DNA from: Ceraceosorus guamensis
Lineage: Eukaryota; Basidiomycota; Exobasidiomycetes; Ceraceosorales; Ceraceosoraceae
DNA: 64,000 bases
Direction of reading: 5' to 3'
NCBI RefSeq assembly: GCF_003144195.1
Contig: NW_020290004.1
Location: 3,153-67,152 of the forward strand
Made by a program: the position numbers and the translations under genes. The notes below the pieces were generated by a model, which saw only the letters and a list, made by a program, of their open reading frames with translations, did no database searches and was not told where the DNA came from. Shown one piece after another: positions 22,601-35,098 of the stretch. Each line of letters begins with the position of its first letter. Positions within the stretch are counted from its first letter, which is position 1.

Positions 22601-24694
22601 GCCAGTGAGACTGAATTCGGGAGCTTTCCAGTATTGTGCTTTCGGCTACCCGATCACGCGCTGCTTCATAAGTCAAGCTGTGTCTGGCTCGAGTCTGGTC
22701 TCAGTTCAGAGCGCTTTGCTTTCGTCCTGTTGAACGATGCCTGCGGCCTGCTCGATGTCGCAAAGCTTCTTTATGCTGGTCGTTGTGGACAGGTCCACGT
22801 GCCGGCCGCGGGCGCTCTTGTCTTTCGATGGGAATCGGTACGTGGAGCGTGCAAAGCTGGACAGTGAGCCCTGTGCAGGTTTGAAGCCGGTCCGATGACA
22901 TCAACCTTGTAGAAAAGGCAGCTGCGGCTTGTAGCTCTCCGATTAGGCTCCTCGACGAGCGTAAGGCTCTATCGCCTTGGAGTATCGACCGGATGGAGGC
23001 GCTGAAGGTTTTGGGAATGTCCCCAGAGCCGCGTCATTGGGACGGCTCGAGGGTTTCGAGACGCCCTTGGTCAGCCAAAAGAGAGTTTACCTTGATCGAG
23101 TAGCACATCGTCCAGGGGCACAGCCGAAGACCTCTCAAATGACTGATACGCCAGCCTAATGGTCAGCAAGACACGTGCCTGCCATTCGCCATCGAGGCGA
23201 AACATCTTTACGATGAAATGGTGCTTGGCGATATCAAAAACTGTGCGGGGCCCACATGTATTTGCTCCGAGGAATTGCTTGTGCATTTGCATGAGAGGTA
23301 TGGTCGAAGACTGCCACGCTACGTGTGCAAAAGGTTTCTGTGCCAACCTCATCCGTCAGCCTCACGAAACGCAACGAAACAATTTTGAATCAAAAACAAG
23401 AATCTTGAATTTTGGACCAAGAATCTTAAATCTTGTTTCACGGATGTAAATTTGTATTCTGAACGCAGAGGCAGACACGCACACATTCAATCAATCTGGC
23501 ATCTTTCATTTGCATTCCACACTCAAACTTGCATTTCAGCAGCACACAAGACAAATGACGGCTCGGCTTTCGATTGCATTTCATTTGGTAGAGCTTGCCG
23601 GTACACAAACTCTGCCTCCTTTGATCAAGACGTGCGATCGAAATCAAGATTGCCACAGAGATCAATAATGATCGAGCGTTGATGATCACGTGGACAGGCA
23701 ACAGACAGGATTTACACAGTCTTTGTCACAGATCACTCGTGATAATTCACGATTGCATGTCTCACATCTGGTGGGCTAAAGTGAAGTGACCCCTCTCTGC
23801 TTCTTCTATCCCTCTAAAGACTTACAGCGCTCTGTTTGCTTGCTAAGTCTCGCGTGACACAAGACCACGAAGTGCAAAACTTGCAGAAATGCATTCTTGA
23901 TTCGTAGCACACCATACACCATTCGTGACTGGCGAGGTGCATGTGCGAGATGCCTTGCTCGCAAAAGGGCGCAGGCTCAATCTTGAATGCATGTGCTGCG
24001 CATCTCACGTCACTTACCGGTGTCGGGCACTCAATGGCTCGATCACCACTCACCTCGATACAGCAACCAGTCAAGTCACGTCGAGCAACGGCCAGCAGCA
24101 GTCACGAGCTGCGTGTCAGGTACTCTAGCTGAGCCTGCCGGACCGGCGTGTCCTCACTCGAAATCAATGAATGCTTCGTGACAGCTGAAGCAGCATGCGC
24201 AGCACAAGAAGAGTCACGAGTCAAGGATACTGTGAGTCAGGAGGAGAAGCGTGAGTCTCGATCATCTCGGGCGATTGAGGCGGTGACTTTTGCCGCGCTT
24301 TGAGATGGTGTTCGGACTTGCTTGCAGATTCGACAGCGCGAGCGTGCATTGCGCTGAGCGCGCATGTACCCCACCCCCTGCAGCTCAACGGTCGCGCCTA
24401 CCGGCATAGGGTAGGTACACGTTGCGAGAGTCATGAGTACACGAGCACCGGCAAACCGTTGGCATGCGAGCCTCTGGCATGCCTGCTCTGAAACCACGCT
24501 TACACCTGCTTGAGTGGGAAATCGCCAAATGCACAAATCTATAAGAGCCAACACGGACGGCCGCATGCTGGCTTCCCACCATCACGTCTTCTTTGAAATT
24601 TCTGCGCCGACGCAAGATCCACGCTGCTTCCACTCCTACGGCACGCTTCAAAGTTCATCAACTCGTATCGAATCCCACCTTGAACTTCGACAAG
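19631..24694. other. 5-kb region with no supported gene
   Basis: Open frames on both strands are short and unrecognised. The left half (19.6-21.3 kb) has the same base style as the neighbouring island gene and may be decayed repeat DNA. 22272-22676 (-) is a 134-codon frame with no motif I know. Near 23390-23442 a short AAGAATCTTGAAT-type direct repeat occurs, and TCACGA words are frequent at 23.7-24.25 kb. Confidence 0.4.
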
Positions 24695-25909
24695 ATGGAA
24701 GTCGACCTGCCCTTCGTCTGTGCCATCCTGTTCTTTGTTCTTGCCAATGCATTGTGAGTGCTTTTCGGAGGGCGGCCTCATCGAGTCGAGATTTCACGAA
24801 GTCGGCCCCGCGTCCCTTCGACATTCGAGCCATCTTACGTAGCCTTGCTTACCAAACCAAATCCTTGTCACACCAGCACGTTTCTCTTCGGCCGCGGTAC
24901 TCACGTATCCCCTCAGCGCCTCCTGGACGCCGACGAACAACGTTTCAACATGCTGCAAGAGCAGGTCAAGGTCCTTCAACAGAAGATTGCGGACCTTGAG
25001 AGCACCAAAGAAGGATCCGGCAGCACGGGTGCCAATCTCAATGCTCTGGCAAGCAGGGTCGAAAGCCTTGAGTCGCAGTTGGCAAAAGCTAGCAAGGACA
25101 ATGAAGGCAAGACCAAGGAACTTGACCAACTGAAGCAAAAGATTCTGATACTGGAAGGCAGACAGGCTGAGGCTTCTCTAGTCATGGAGATGTCAGGGGA
25201 GGCGGAGGAGCAGCAGATTGAGTCTGAGGTCAACAACCTTCAGGAACAAGTGACTTTGCTACAAGAAGAGAGCATTGCTTTGCTTGCCGCACAAGTTTGT
25301 CACATAAGTGAAGGGCTGGTCAAGCTTCAAAGATTTTCTTGTCACGAATTTGAGGCCACATCCCTTCTGCTTGCAGAGATGAATGAGCGGATGATTCAAA
25401 GCATTCTTGATGGACATCATGACCACCTTGAGGAGCTTAGCAGCAGCTGCGCGGACCATGGAGCGGACAGAATTCAACAGGCAGAGCTCAATGAAAGCCT
25501 AGATGTTCTGCTTCAAACCAATGAGGGACACGCCAGACTTGCTGGCCGCTGCTGCCGACACCCCCTGCGCGCGATGGAGATTGTCTCCATCTTCTACTCC
25601 TCCATGAAGAAAGCGGTGGCACAAAAAGTGGACGCGCTGCATGCTGAGCACGAGGAGGTGGCACAGCCAATCAAAGCAAGAATGCACGCTGAGCACGAAG
25701 CTCACCCTCCTGTCGACGGTCAACCATCTGAGGCTTACCTGGAGGCAACGGACGATGACTACCATGAGCTTACCGGTGAAACGCGCAAGTTTGCTCACGG
25801 GCTGGTAAAAGCTCGCACGGATTTGCAAGCAGAACTCCGTCCCTTTGATCAAGTGCGAGTGCTTGTACGTGGCTTGATGCAAGGAAGTCAGCCCACGCAG
25901 ACGTCGTAG
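24695..25909 (+). CDS. Signal-anchored coiled-coil protein, unknown function
   Basis: Unrecognised. Two exons, 24695-24753 and 24877-25909 (123-nt intron, GTGAGT...ACCAG, phase 2), give 363 aa. The N-terminus MEVDLPFVCAILFFVLANAF is a hydrophobic signal peptide or anchor that appears only after splicing. Residues about 40-165 are a strong coiled coil (RFNMLQEQVKVLQQKIADLE, LNALASRVESLESQL, LKQKILILEGRQ), followed by a mixed helical region with HAEHEEVAQPIKARMHAEHE, an internal near-duplicate of HAEHE. ALASRVESLE resembles ALASRVDSLE in island copy A, so a distant relationship is possible, but coiled coils often look alike by chance. The start was chosen for its signal sequence and the clean splice; the open frame alone would begin later and lose it. 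Confidence 0.65.
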
Positions 25910-27984
25910 AGATCAGAGTGAGTAGCATATCGAGGGTTGTGCGCGCAGCGGTTTTGCACCTCTGCTCACAATTGGCTTGGCCACTCTTCGCCGTTACAAA
26001 CATTTGCCAGTCTTGCCAACGCTGCTGTCTGGACAAGACCTGCTTCAAGATGCTTGGCCTGGGCATCTTGATCTTCGTCGAAGCCTCACTGTAGAAGCAC
26101 CTCTTGCTGCGCCAGTCACGAGGTACTCAACCTTCGGGGCTGCATCGCCTCTTGTGGCAGTCTCTTTGTCATCCCGAGGCCTCCTATCAGCCACAATGAC
26201 TTCGTAAGACACAGCTCCCCGCTGGTCTAAAAGTTCTTCTCCCCCTCAGCCTCCCTCTCACACTCCCGTTTGTCTTCCACAAAGTACGATCGCGGCGTCA
26301 GCCTACAACCTCCTTCGCTTGTACGCCGAATACATCTCTTGACTCCGTACTGTGACCCAGGCTTTCAAGCAGAGCGGGCGGCTGTAATCATCAGGATCTG
26401 GTCTTAGCTGAAAGATTAAAAGGTAACATTGCGTGCATCAACTAAGCATACGAGCTAGAACCATGACCAAGACGACGAGGTGCGAAGTGCGGTCAGGTCA
26501 CATCAGCTGGCACCTGCTGTAATACGCGCAACTGTCAGGTAAGAGTCGTTTTTCTCAGCGGGCGAACAGCTGTAAGTCAACACACGAGTTCACCATCGGC
26601 GCCGTGGACACTCACATGGGATGCTCTCCTCGCTGGCACAGCAGATGATCAGGAGATAGTGATGGTCACCGACCGTGGCCAAGCATCGGCTGCGGTGTTT
26701 TTTGATGTGTAGAGATACCTGATTCATCCTTACTCGCGTCCTTTGACCCAGCTGTAAGAGACGAAGTGCGGTGTCCGAAGACTCGAAGAGGGGACGGCAG
26801 CCTCGAATGTCCCCATGCTCAGCGATGGATGCAAATGAAGCGAGCTAAGCTTGAATCGATTGTCCAATCTGCTCTTCCGATGCGCTCGTTGTATGAGGAT
26901 ACAGCGAGGCTCCGCAAGCGTGGGAACAAGATAGATAAGCGTCGTCGCTACAATCAGACGTTGGGCAGGAAATCCGCTAGAGGCCTGCTGGCCGCAATAT
27001 GCACGCAACTTTCCTCGCAAGAATCGAGCTGAAGACGAGGCGGGTCACGATGAAGCATGAAGGCATTGGCGGAGCCTGCGGTAGCTCATTGAGCTTGCAT
27101 CGATGCAATATAGACGCAAGAATTGTGCGTGCAGTCGTAGAGGGCATGCCTTGGGCTAGCCCGAGTCTCCGCTCTAGGAAGATATTTGCTTGTTTTGCTC
27201 CGATGGCGGAAACTTCTTTGCAGCGTATTGCCCTGCATAGTGGTCAAAGGCCGAAGCCGCGACGCACGGCAGGGCTCGGCTCGGCACAGAGCCAAACTTA
27301 CGGAGCTGCCCATCAGAGAGTCTTGCCCTGAGCGAGGTCTCTTGATGAGACAGCGGCTTGAGTGAGGCATTGTGTATGAGTAGGTAAAGGGGCGGAGAGT
27401 AAGAACGAGGTGTTCCTTTTTGGCCGAGGCTGCACGCCTACTCACGCTGCATTGGTGATTTGCTATTCGGTATCACAACTCACGATTATTATCATTCAGT
27501 TGATCTGGTGATTTTGATTCAATTATACTCACAAATCCATATTCACGTGATCATTCTTGAGTCACGAGTCAAGAGTGCGATGCAGGCAGGCACCACCTCC
27601 ACCCAAAATTGCGCGTCTGCTGCTGCTGCATGGGGGAGCTTTGGATGATGCAGGCCATCAGCAGCAGCGTGCCATTTTTCCTCGACGGCTTACGTGAGGT
27701 TCTGCAGCAGGATGGACAGGTATCCAAAGACGCCATCGTGAATGCTCTTGGACCGCTTCAACCATCACTGAAGCTCTCCGCATAGCATTGCAGACTTTAC
27801 GCCAATCGTGACTCCCCCATCGGATTGCAATATCTCTCTCCGCAGTAGCTAAGGGCACATCTTTGGACCTTCGAGCTAAAATCTCAGTTTGCATCTCGAG
27901 CTCCTGCCGCCTGGCAGCTCTTGTTCGGCAATCGGCCCTCGATGCCCGTCACAGCCATCCTCGGTTACTCAGACACGCTTCAAC
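25910..27984. other. 2-kb region with no supported gene
   Basis: No frame with family similarity. A 45-codon frame at about 27649-27786 (+), starting MQAISSSVPFFLDGL, is protein-like but cannot be supported. TCACGA words are clustered at 27478-27575, including GAGTCACGAGTC. Confidence 0.4.
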
Positions 27985-29776
27985 ATGGCAGACATCCAAG
28001 CCAAGCTTGAGGTGAGATCTGAAGGTCTAGAAGCGAGCTCGCAGTGCATGTAGTCTAGCTCGAGCCTGCTTTGCTGATATCCATACGCCTTTCCACTCGC
28101 ACTCGCAGCCTATCTACGTACCTGCAGGGCTGGACTCGTCGCTCGTAGCTGCCATCTGCCACGAACCGGAGCAGACAGAGCAAACAGCTCGCGAAGTTCT
28201 ATCTGCTCTGCTGGACGCTGCTTTGTGCAGTCCGGTCGCTGATCTGGAGCTAGCAGCAGATGACAAAGATCAAAGCAATAGTACCAGCTCAACATCTGCG
28301 CTCGAAGAATCCCAGTCTTCTGCCTCTGGCTCAAGAAAGCCCTTTGGACGCTCAGGAGGCGAGGCAAGGTCAGACGACAGCTCCATCGCTTCATTCTCCA
28401 CAAGCAGCACTGTAGCCGTGGATGCGAGAGACTTTCTGCGGCACGCTTTGCCAGAACACTCGGAGGAGGCTCTCAAGGAAGCGCTCAGAAGGACTCATGG
28501 CGATGTCGAGGCTGCGGTTGAGGCTTTGTTGGCAGAGCCTATTGACGAGTTGAGACTCGAACAACAAGCCGAGAGTGTGCAACGGAAAGATTGGAATGAA
28601 TTAGGTGGGCAATCGAAGCAGAAGAAGTCTGCTAAGAAAAGACAGGCAAATGGCTCGGGGCTTACAAGTATGGAAGGACCCGTTACCGTCTCTGGCTCGT
28701 CCCTTGTCGACAATACTTGGGTACTCACTTCATCCGTTCAAGCTCAGTTATCGTTGCTGTTGGACCTACCAGACGAATCGGTCCAGAAAGCCTTGCGACA
28801 TCGATCCAGAGATCTCTCATCCGCAGCCACCGAGGTGGTGGAGTCGGAAGCAGGCAAAATCACGCTATCGGGGCTGGACGAATCGGGCGGTGCACCACCC
28901 GGGACGGCCCAACATATGGTGGAGAGTATCGCAGTGATCCGCACATGCACCTTGCCGGAAGCGGAGCTGGCCTTCAGAGCGACGAAAGGTCGGCAAGATT
29001 CAGCGATCGACCTCCTAGAGCTCATGAGCGGGCTAGCAACGCACGAGGCCACCTCAAGCTCTCACAAGCTCGTGCCTCCCATCTTCAAGCCTGCGCAGAG
29101 CGGCGCCTCCAGCGTCAAGACCAAGCTAGGAACCTTGCGCGGTTCGACGGCTTTCCTTCCCGCGAGCAACACGCCAGCCTCCACCACATCTGTTGGCGGC
29201 TCGTCTAACGCGCCAGCCAACAAGGGCGCTTATTCATCCACGGAGTGCAGAGACATTGCAGCCAACTATCGACTGCAGCGAGAGGAAGCCTTGAGAAAAG
29301 CGAGCTCAACGTACAGACGAGTTGGGCCTGCTGCTGCGTGGTACTATGCTGACACGGCGAGGGAGCTGGAGGCGAAAGCCAGAATATGGAACATGCGAGC
29401 AGCGCACGAGCTCATCTCCGAACGCAAGACCAAGAGAGCCCAAGACGTATCAGGGTATGGTGCCTTGTCTACGGGAGTTGGGATCGAGGACGAAATAGAC
29501 CTCCACATGCTATCGCTTCACGAAGCGCTGGACGTCACCCGCAAAGCCCTGCAAGAATGGAACGCCTCCAACGATTTCGTACAGAAGAGGGCCGATGGCA
29601 CCACTCAGAAGAGAGGCCTGAAGATCATCACTGGAGTCGGCAACCACAGTGTAAACAGAACGCCAATACTTAGGCCGGGCATCAAGAGGATGCTGGAGAG
29701 AGAAGGCTGGGACGCTCAGGAGCAGCACGGAGCCGGAAGCGGTACATTCATAGTCCGAGGTCGTGCAAAGATCTGA
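27985..29776 (+). CDS. CUE2: Cue2-like SMR-domain endonuclease (no-go mRNA decay)
   Basis: Two exons, 27985-28011 and 28109-29776 (97-nt intron, phase 0), give 564 aa. The N-terminal half holds three CUE/UBA-like helical repeats (for example LPEHSEEALKEALRRTHGDV) suited to binding ubiquitin. Near residues 390-450 is a DUF1771 segment (RDIAANYRLQREEALRKAS ... YYADTAREL). The C-terminus is a Small MutS-Related domain with the catalytic-type DLH (473-475), then TGVGNHS (about 517-523) and a final GTFIVRG. In yeast, Cue2 cleaves mRNA in the A site of collided ribosomes; the same CUE + DUF1771 + SMR order is seen here, so that role is inferred. Its 3' end faces the MSH1 3' end with 116 bp between the stops. 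Confidence 0.88.
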
Positions 29777-29892
29777 TGTTTTGAATGGTAGCGCTTGCAG
29801 CAGGGGATATGTGTACACGAATCAGGCTGTCCTCTTGGGAGATTCTCGACGATGTCCGACCAGGCGACGGCAACCACGGACTAGTGCAATAC

Positions 29893-32800
29893 TCACTTCA
29901 CCTCGACGCTGGTACCGATCGCCGCTGCTATCAAGCGATCGAGATCTTGGACTTTGGCAGCAGACATAGATGAAGGCTCGACGGCAAGGGCAACAATATC
30001 GCTCTCGACGGAGCCTTGTTCTGCTAGAGTTTCAGCACTCTCTAGCCATTGAAGAGTTGCGTGCGCGACTCGGAGAGCCTGTGGTGGCATCTCTGCCAAT
30101 TGCGCGACCTGCAATCCATGCGAATCGCGATTAACCCCAGGTCGGAGCTTGTGGGAGAAGGAGATGGCGCCGTCCTGCCAAATCAAGGTTAAGGTGGAAT
30201 GCATCAGCGAACCATACTTGGGCATTTCTGCAAAGCATTTGAGCTCCAAAACTCACCTCTAGGACGTCCACATCGGTGCAAAAAAAGTCCACGTGAGGAA
30301 AGCGGCCACCGACGCGACTTGCCGTCTCACGACCTTTGCTCCATCCAAGCATGTCCGCAAGCTCGTGTAGATGCGTGGCAAATAGAGTTCGCGACCTGTT
30401 GACTTCGTATAGATGATGTAAGGTAGCAAAAGCAATAGCAATGCCGACTTCCGTAGTCGTTCCCCTTCCGATCTCATCGGCAATGACCAAAGACTTGCTC
30501 GTTGCTCGTCGCAGTATCTCGCTCGTTTCGCTCATCTCCACCATGAAGGTGGAGCGGTCGCGAGACACGTCGTCCCTAGCTCCGACGCGACTGAAGACGC
30601 GATCCACGATTCCTTGCTTGACGAATTTGGCTGGGACAAATGAGCCACACTGGGCAAGGATGGCGATCAAAGCCGCATGTCGCAAGTATGTGCTTTTGCC
30701 TCCCATGTTGGGCCCGGTGATAACGTGCAAGCGCGAGGTGGGCGAGAGGGTGACATCGTTGGGTTGGAACATCCTGTGTTGCTCCAAGAGCCCCATCTCT
30801 ACGCTCAAATGCCGTCCTCCGACCACGTGCAGGTCCGACGAATCATCCAACTCGGGTCTGACCAGATCATTGTCGTGAGCCAGCTGCGCAAAGCCCAGTA
30901 GGACGTCCAGCTCGTCCACCAGTCGTACATTGCGACGTATTGATGTGAGCTGTCCCAACACGTCCTGACGGAGGCGAACCAATTCCAAATTCTCTAACTT
31001 CTTGATCTCGGCTTCACTCCGCATTAGCTCTGCACCGATCCGGCTCCAATCAGGATGATACCAAGTTTGCGTGGTCTTCAGCTTTTGTCCAGCCGTCATC
31101 TCGTCCTCGGGATTGTTGCGCATCTTGAGGTTGCCCATCCGATCTGCTCCTGTGAAGTGTACCACGTAGCCTTGAGACACAATATTTCTGAGCGTCACTC
31201 GATCGTGATAACGCTCCTGCAGGTGTCGTTGAAGTTTTGATGCCGCTTGTCTAGTCGCTTGGTACTTTTCGGTCGTCACTTGAAGCTGATGCGATGAGCT
31301 GATCAGATGTGGCAGTCCTGCTGTCAGTTCATCTCTCGTCCAGTGGTCAGAAATCGGCTGTGACTGCTCACGTGGGCCGAATCAGGTGCTCAAAAGGGTC
31401 TCCCCAACCGTCCGAATTTTCACCATCGTCCTGCTCGCCGGGCTGCTTGCCTTTTTTCTTTCTCACCGTGACGGCGCCATTCGATATCTCGCCGCGCGCT
31501 CCGTCATCCAGCAAGCTCTCTTCGACCTCACGAGCGAGCGCCTCCTGCCTCCTGAGACGCTGTTCGAGCACCGCTTCGTCCATTGCCTCGACCAAGCGAG
31601 CTCCCAGCCCTTCCAGATTCTTGAAGCGCTCCCTCATCAAATCTAGATTTTCCAAGCCTGCAACCAACACGTCGTCTTGAGTCACCTGCTGCGCTTGTCG
31701 GAGCTGGGCCATCTCTTTCTCCAACAGAGATAGCAGATCCTGAGTCATGACGATGAAGTCGCGAACTTCCAAAAGATCTTGCTCGTCGTTGCGACCGGTC
31801 GTGATCCGCTGCAGTCCACGCGAGACATCGCCAGCTCCTCGCCGCAATAGCGCACGAAGGTCTTCTCGCAAGTAAGGTCGATTGACAAAGAAGGCCACGA
31901 TTGATTGACGACGTTTGATGAGATCGAGAGATGTGCTTGGCGAGGCTGCGCGGAGGAGACCAAAAAGGCTCGTTCATGGTGAGAATGTCTACATTAGACA
32001 AATGGCAAGCGCCTTTCAGACCACTTACTAAGCCACTGTCCCAGTAAGCGGGTGCCACCTTTGGTGACCGTCCGTCGAACAGTAGACAACAAGCTGCCCC
32101 TGACGCTTCCGTTCTCCCTCATGCTCTGTTTGATTTCCAAAGCGGCAAGCGTGTTTGCATCGATGAGCATCGTTTCTTCTCTAGCTCGATGCGTTGGACC
32201 TTCTTTGGCCAACGCCTCTACCCCATCTCCGTGACTGATCAAGCGTCCTCTGAGATGATCGGTAAGCTGCAGAACTGCGCGGGCTTCTACGTCATCATCG
32301 TGCGAGTGTTTCGGAGCACCGCAGAGCGAAATGTGGACCATATGCGGGTTGAGAGCCTCCCAAATGGGATGAGGTAGGGGATCTATTGGATCACCGAGCT
32401 GGTTGAGCGTCGCATCGCGCGCGCTTGCTCTAGAGGGATCCAAGAGACCTTTGTCGAAAGCTCCACTTTCGAGGACTACTTCAGAAGGGCCTATACGCGC
32501 CAACTCATCCCTCAGACTTTCTCCATCAGCGCACGTAGTGGTGAAAAAGTCGGCGGTGCTGATGTCGACCCAAGCGAGACCATAAGCGTCTTGTGAAATG
32601 CCATTTGTGGCACACTGGTCCTTTGGACTCGCGAGATGAGGCCCGCCCTTTCGAGACGAGACAGCGACAACCCAGTTGCTTTTGAAGGGGTCCAGAAACC
32701 GTTCATCAATCAAAGTTCCAGGGCTGATGACGCGAGTAACTCTGCGTTGAATATCCATGGTCAAAGTAGCAGCCTGCTTACCTCCAACTTGGCTTGTGAT

Positions 32801-33852
32801 GCTCTTGAATTCGTCGCATATGGCTACTAGTTTGTGGTGATCCTGGACCAGAATTTTCAAGTACTTTTCAAGTTGATGGATCGGGAAACCAGCCATTGCT
32901 ATTGTTCGTCCACCCCACAACCTTTGTGCTAGTTTGATGCCCAGCATGTTGGAAAGTTGCGGGGCTTGATCGAAGTATGACTGTGGACATCGAGACGTTA
33001 TTTGAAGGCTGCTTTTTAAGCAAGTATATGTGGGCAGCACACACCTCATAAAAGCCTCCGACACGGGTGAGCAGCATACAGCCAGGAAAGCGCTGCATAT
33101 CCGCCAAGATGCTTCTTGCCAAATTCGGTAATGTTTCATCTCGAGCTGTTTTGGTGGGCATCCATGTTCCATCAGCTCTGACCAAGTCCTGGCTGATCCT
33201 GCTACCAATCTGAGCACTCACGATCATATCGATTGAAGGTCGCCTCCGATGATGCCTGACTCGATTGGTCCTGCTGCAAGCCAGCACCCTCGCTCGAGTT
33301 CCTAGCCTCGCCTCTACATGCCTTCTTCTTCTTCTTGGCGCCCCTGTTGCCTTTTGGGTTTCCTGGCTCAGAGCCATGCGCAGCAGAAGCTGAAAGCTCT
33401 TCTGATGCCGCGCCACCACCCATTCCCTTCCCTTTCTTTCTGCCTGGCCGTCTCTTCTCCCCCACGGGCTGCCAGGGAGGTAGAGCAGCTTCGTTGGATA
33501 TGGGTAGATCAGCATATGCTTTCTGCTCCCTTTTCGAGCCGTCCAGAGCGATGCTCAGCGCCGAGAAAGACCTGGGGCGCGCGTTCTGGCGAGGCGTAAC
33601 GAAGAAAGGCTGTCTTGCTGCGGTGCTTCTTCTCACAGTCGGGAGGGTGGGAAGGCTCGTGCCAGGAGCTCGAGAGCTCGCATTGGCACCGGAGCAGATC
33701 GGTGCACCTGCTTCGCGGGTCCCGGAGACGTCGCAGTACGTACGCCTGGGTCGAGTCGTGTACACCCATGATGGTGGTGGAGCATCGCAGATGAAAGCGA
33801 TTCGAGCCTGTGCAAGAGCTGTGCGAGTGTAGGGGCTCTGGAGCAGGTGCAT
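29893..33852 (-). CDS. MSH1: Mitochondrial MutS homologue MSH1
   Basis: DNA mismatch-recognition ATPase of mitochondria. Six exons on the minus strand: 33852-33222, 33145-33045, 32980-32029, 31945-31372, 31298-30257, 30216-29893; together 1207 aa. All introns are GT-AG and frame-keeping; the last is only 40 nt. The first about 210 residues are basic and low in complexity with a presequence-like start, then LLTRVGGFYE (the Phe-x-Glu mismatch-reading motif of MutS domain I), AMAGFPIHQLEKYLKILVQ, the lever/clamp region (WLTSPSTSLDLIKRRQ) and the ATPase: Walker A GPNMGGKST (about 947-955), STFMVEMSE, IADEIGRGT, THLHEL. FYE with PIHQLEKYLKILVQ is the MSH1 style rather than MSH2-6. It is longer than yeast Msh1 (959 aa), mainly at the N-terminus. 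The final AAG TGA GT could also be a splice donor, so a further short exon is possible. Confidence 0.93.
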
Positions 33853-35098
33853 TGCCTAGCCAGAGCCAGGATGAAGATTGCTGTACGCGTGAGGCCCTTG
33901 ATCACCAGGCGAAGCTAAGTAATGTGCAGGATGATGATGGCGGGCGAGAGGAGGATGAGCATTTGGTAAGCACGAAAGCCTAAGGTATGTGTTGGGAAAG
34001 CCAAGGCAGATTGTAGCTCGACCGCTTTATGAAGAAAGGTCGTGGACGCGTTGCAGGTTGGTGCTGTTCGGTAGAACTGCTCCTGCCGGCGCATGCAAGC
34101 ATCACGCACGGCCATCCTGCTGGCCGCGCCTGCGTGGTCGGTCCTTTGTGCTGCAAGCCTACCTATGTGCTCAGCCGCAATCACTGATCTACCATCCTTC
34201 ACAGATCCCATCGCCATCAATTGGTGTTCGCCGCTTCAGCATCAAGTCTCAACAGCAGACTCGTTACTCACTCCTTTGTTGGATTCACTTGGGGCTCACA
34301 GTGCTCTTTGCATCACCGCCTGAGCTATCGGATGCTATGGAGCGGACTCTGGCGCGAACCGCGCAGGCCGGCACTTCTTCGTTCTTTTGTGGTCCTATCG
34401 CGAGTTTTTCGCAATCGCGATGAATCACCCATCATGATTTCACCTTGAACGATGCCTAGCAGTCTCTTGCTCTTACTTGACTCCACGCAGTCGACGCAAT
34501 ACACTGAGTACGGGCATGCGCTCTGGAAGGCAGCCTGTCTGCTTCGTGGCGGAGCGTGAATCGGCGTTGCGTGGGTCGGCGTTGCGTGGGCAGGTGTGCG
34601 GGAGAAAGGTGCGGTTGTCAACAGCTTCCGTGTCATCAGCTGTTCTGAGCGCTGCGACAGGGCTCAGCAAAGCACAGCCAATTGAGGTCGACAGCAGGTG
34701 GGAAGGTGTTGACAGATCAGAGGAAAGGTGCGCCAAGAACCATCAGAGACATCACGTGATGCAGCGCGTGTTGGTCTTCAATCATTACGCGCGCGCTTGC
34801 GCACACGCGTTGCAGATGCTTGAGCAGCGCAGCGTGGTGCAGCATGACGCTGCAGCGAGGGGCAGGATCAACATCCATCCAGCATCCTTTGGCTGGCTGC
34901 TCGTGCGTTGCGGGGAAAGTAGCAGAGCTCATTTCCTATTTGCACCGCCTTGCTGCCACCATCATCTTCGCCTACCTGCGCGTAGCCACATCTCCACCGC
35001 CCGTGTCGTAAGGCTTGTCCATCCACTGACCGCTGCCACCTTCTGCTTTACTTCTACTTTACGTGCACAGCCACCCCAGTCTCTTTCAACCTCTCGCG
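33853..35098. promoter_or_regulatory. Divergent intergenic region MSH1 / SPC24
   Basis: 1.25 kb between divergent starts. Contains a TCACGTGA palindrome (about 34753-34760) and two adjacent GCGTTGCGTGGG-type direct repeats at 34563-34590. No gene supported. Confidence 0.4.

Noticed and set aside
22272-22676. 134-codon minus-strand frame
   Set aside because: No recognisable motif and surrounded by equally long meaningless frames on the other strand.
26196-26341. Possible two-exon mini-gene (MTS joined to TIAASAYNLLRLYAEYIS), faintly like an LYR-motif protein
   Set aside because: Only about 21 residues before a stop and the LYR motif is not exact; too little to support.
27649-27786. 45-codon frame starting MQAISSSVPFFLDGL
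   Set aside because: Protein-like but short, with no homology and no splice evidence.
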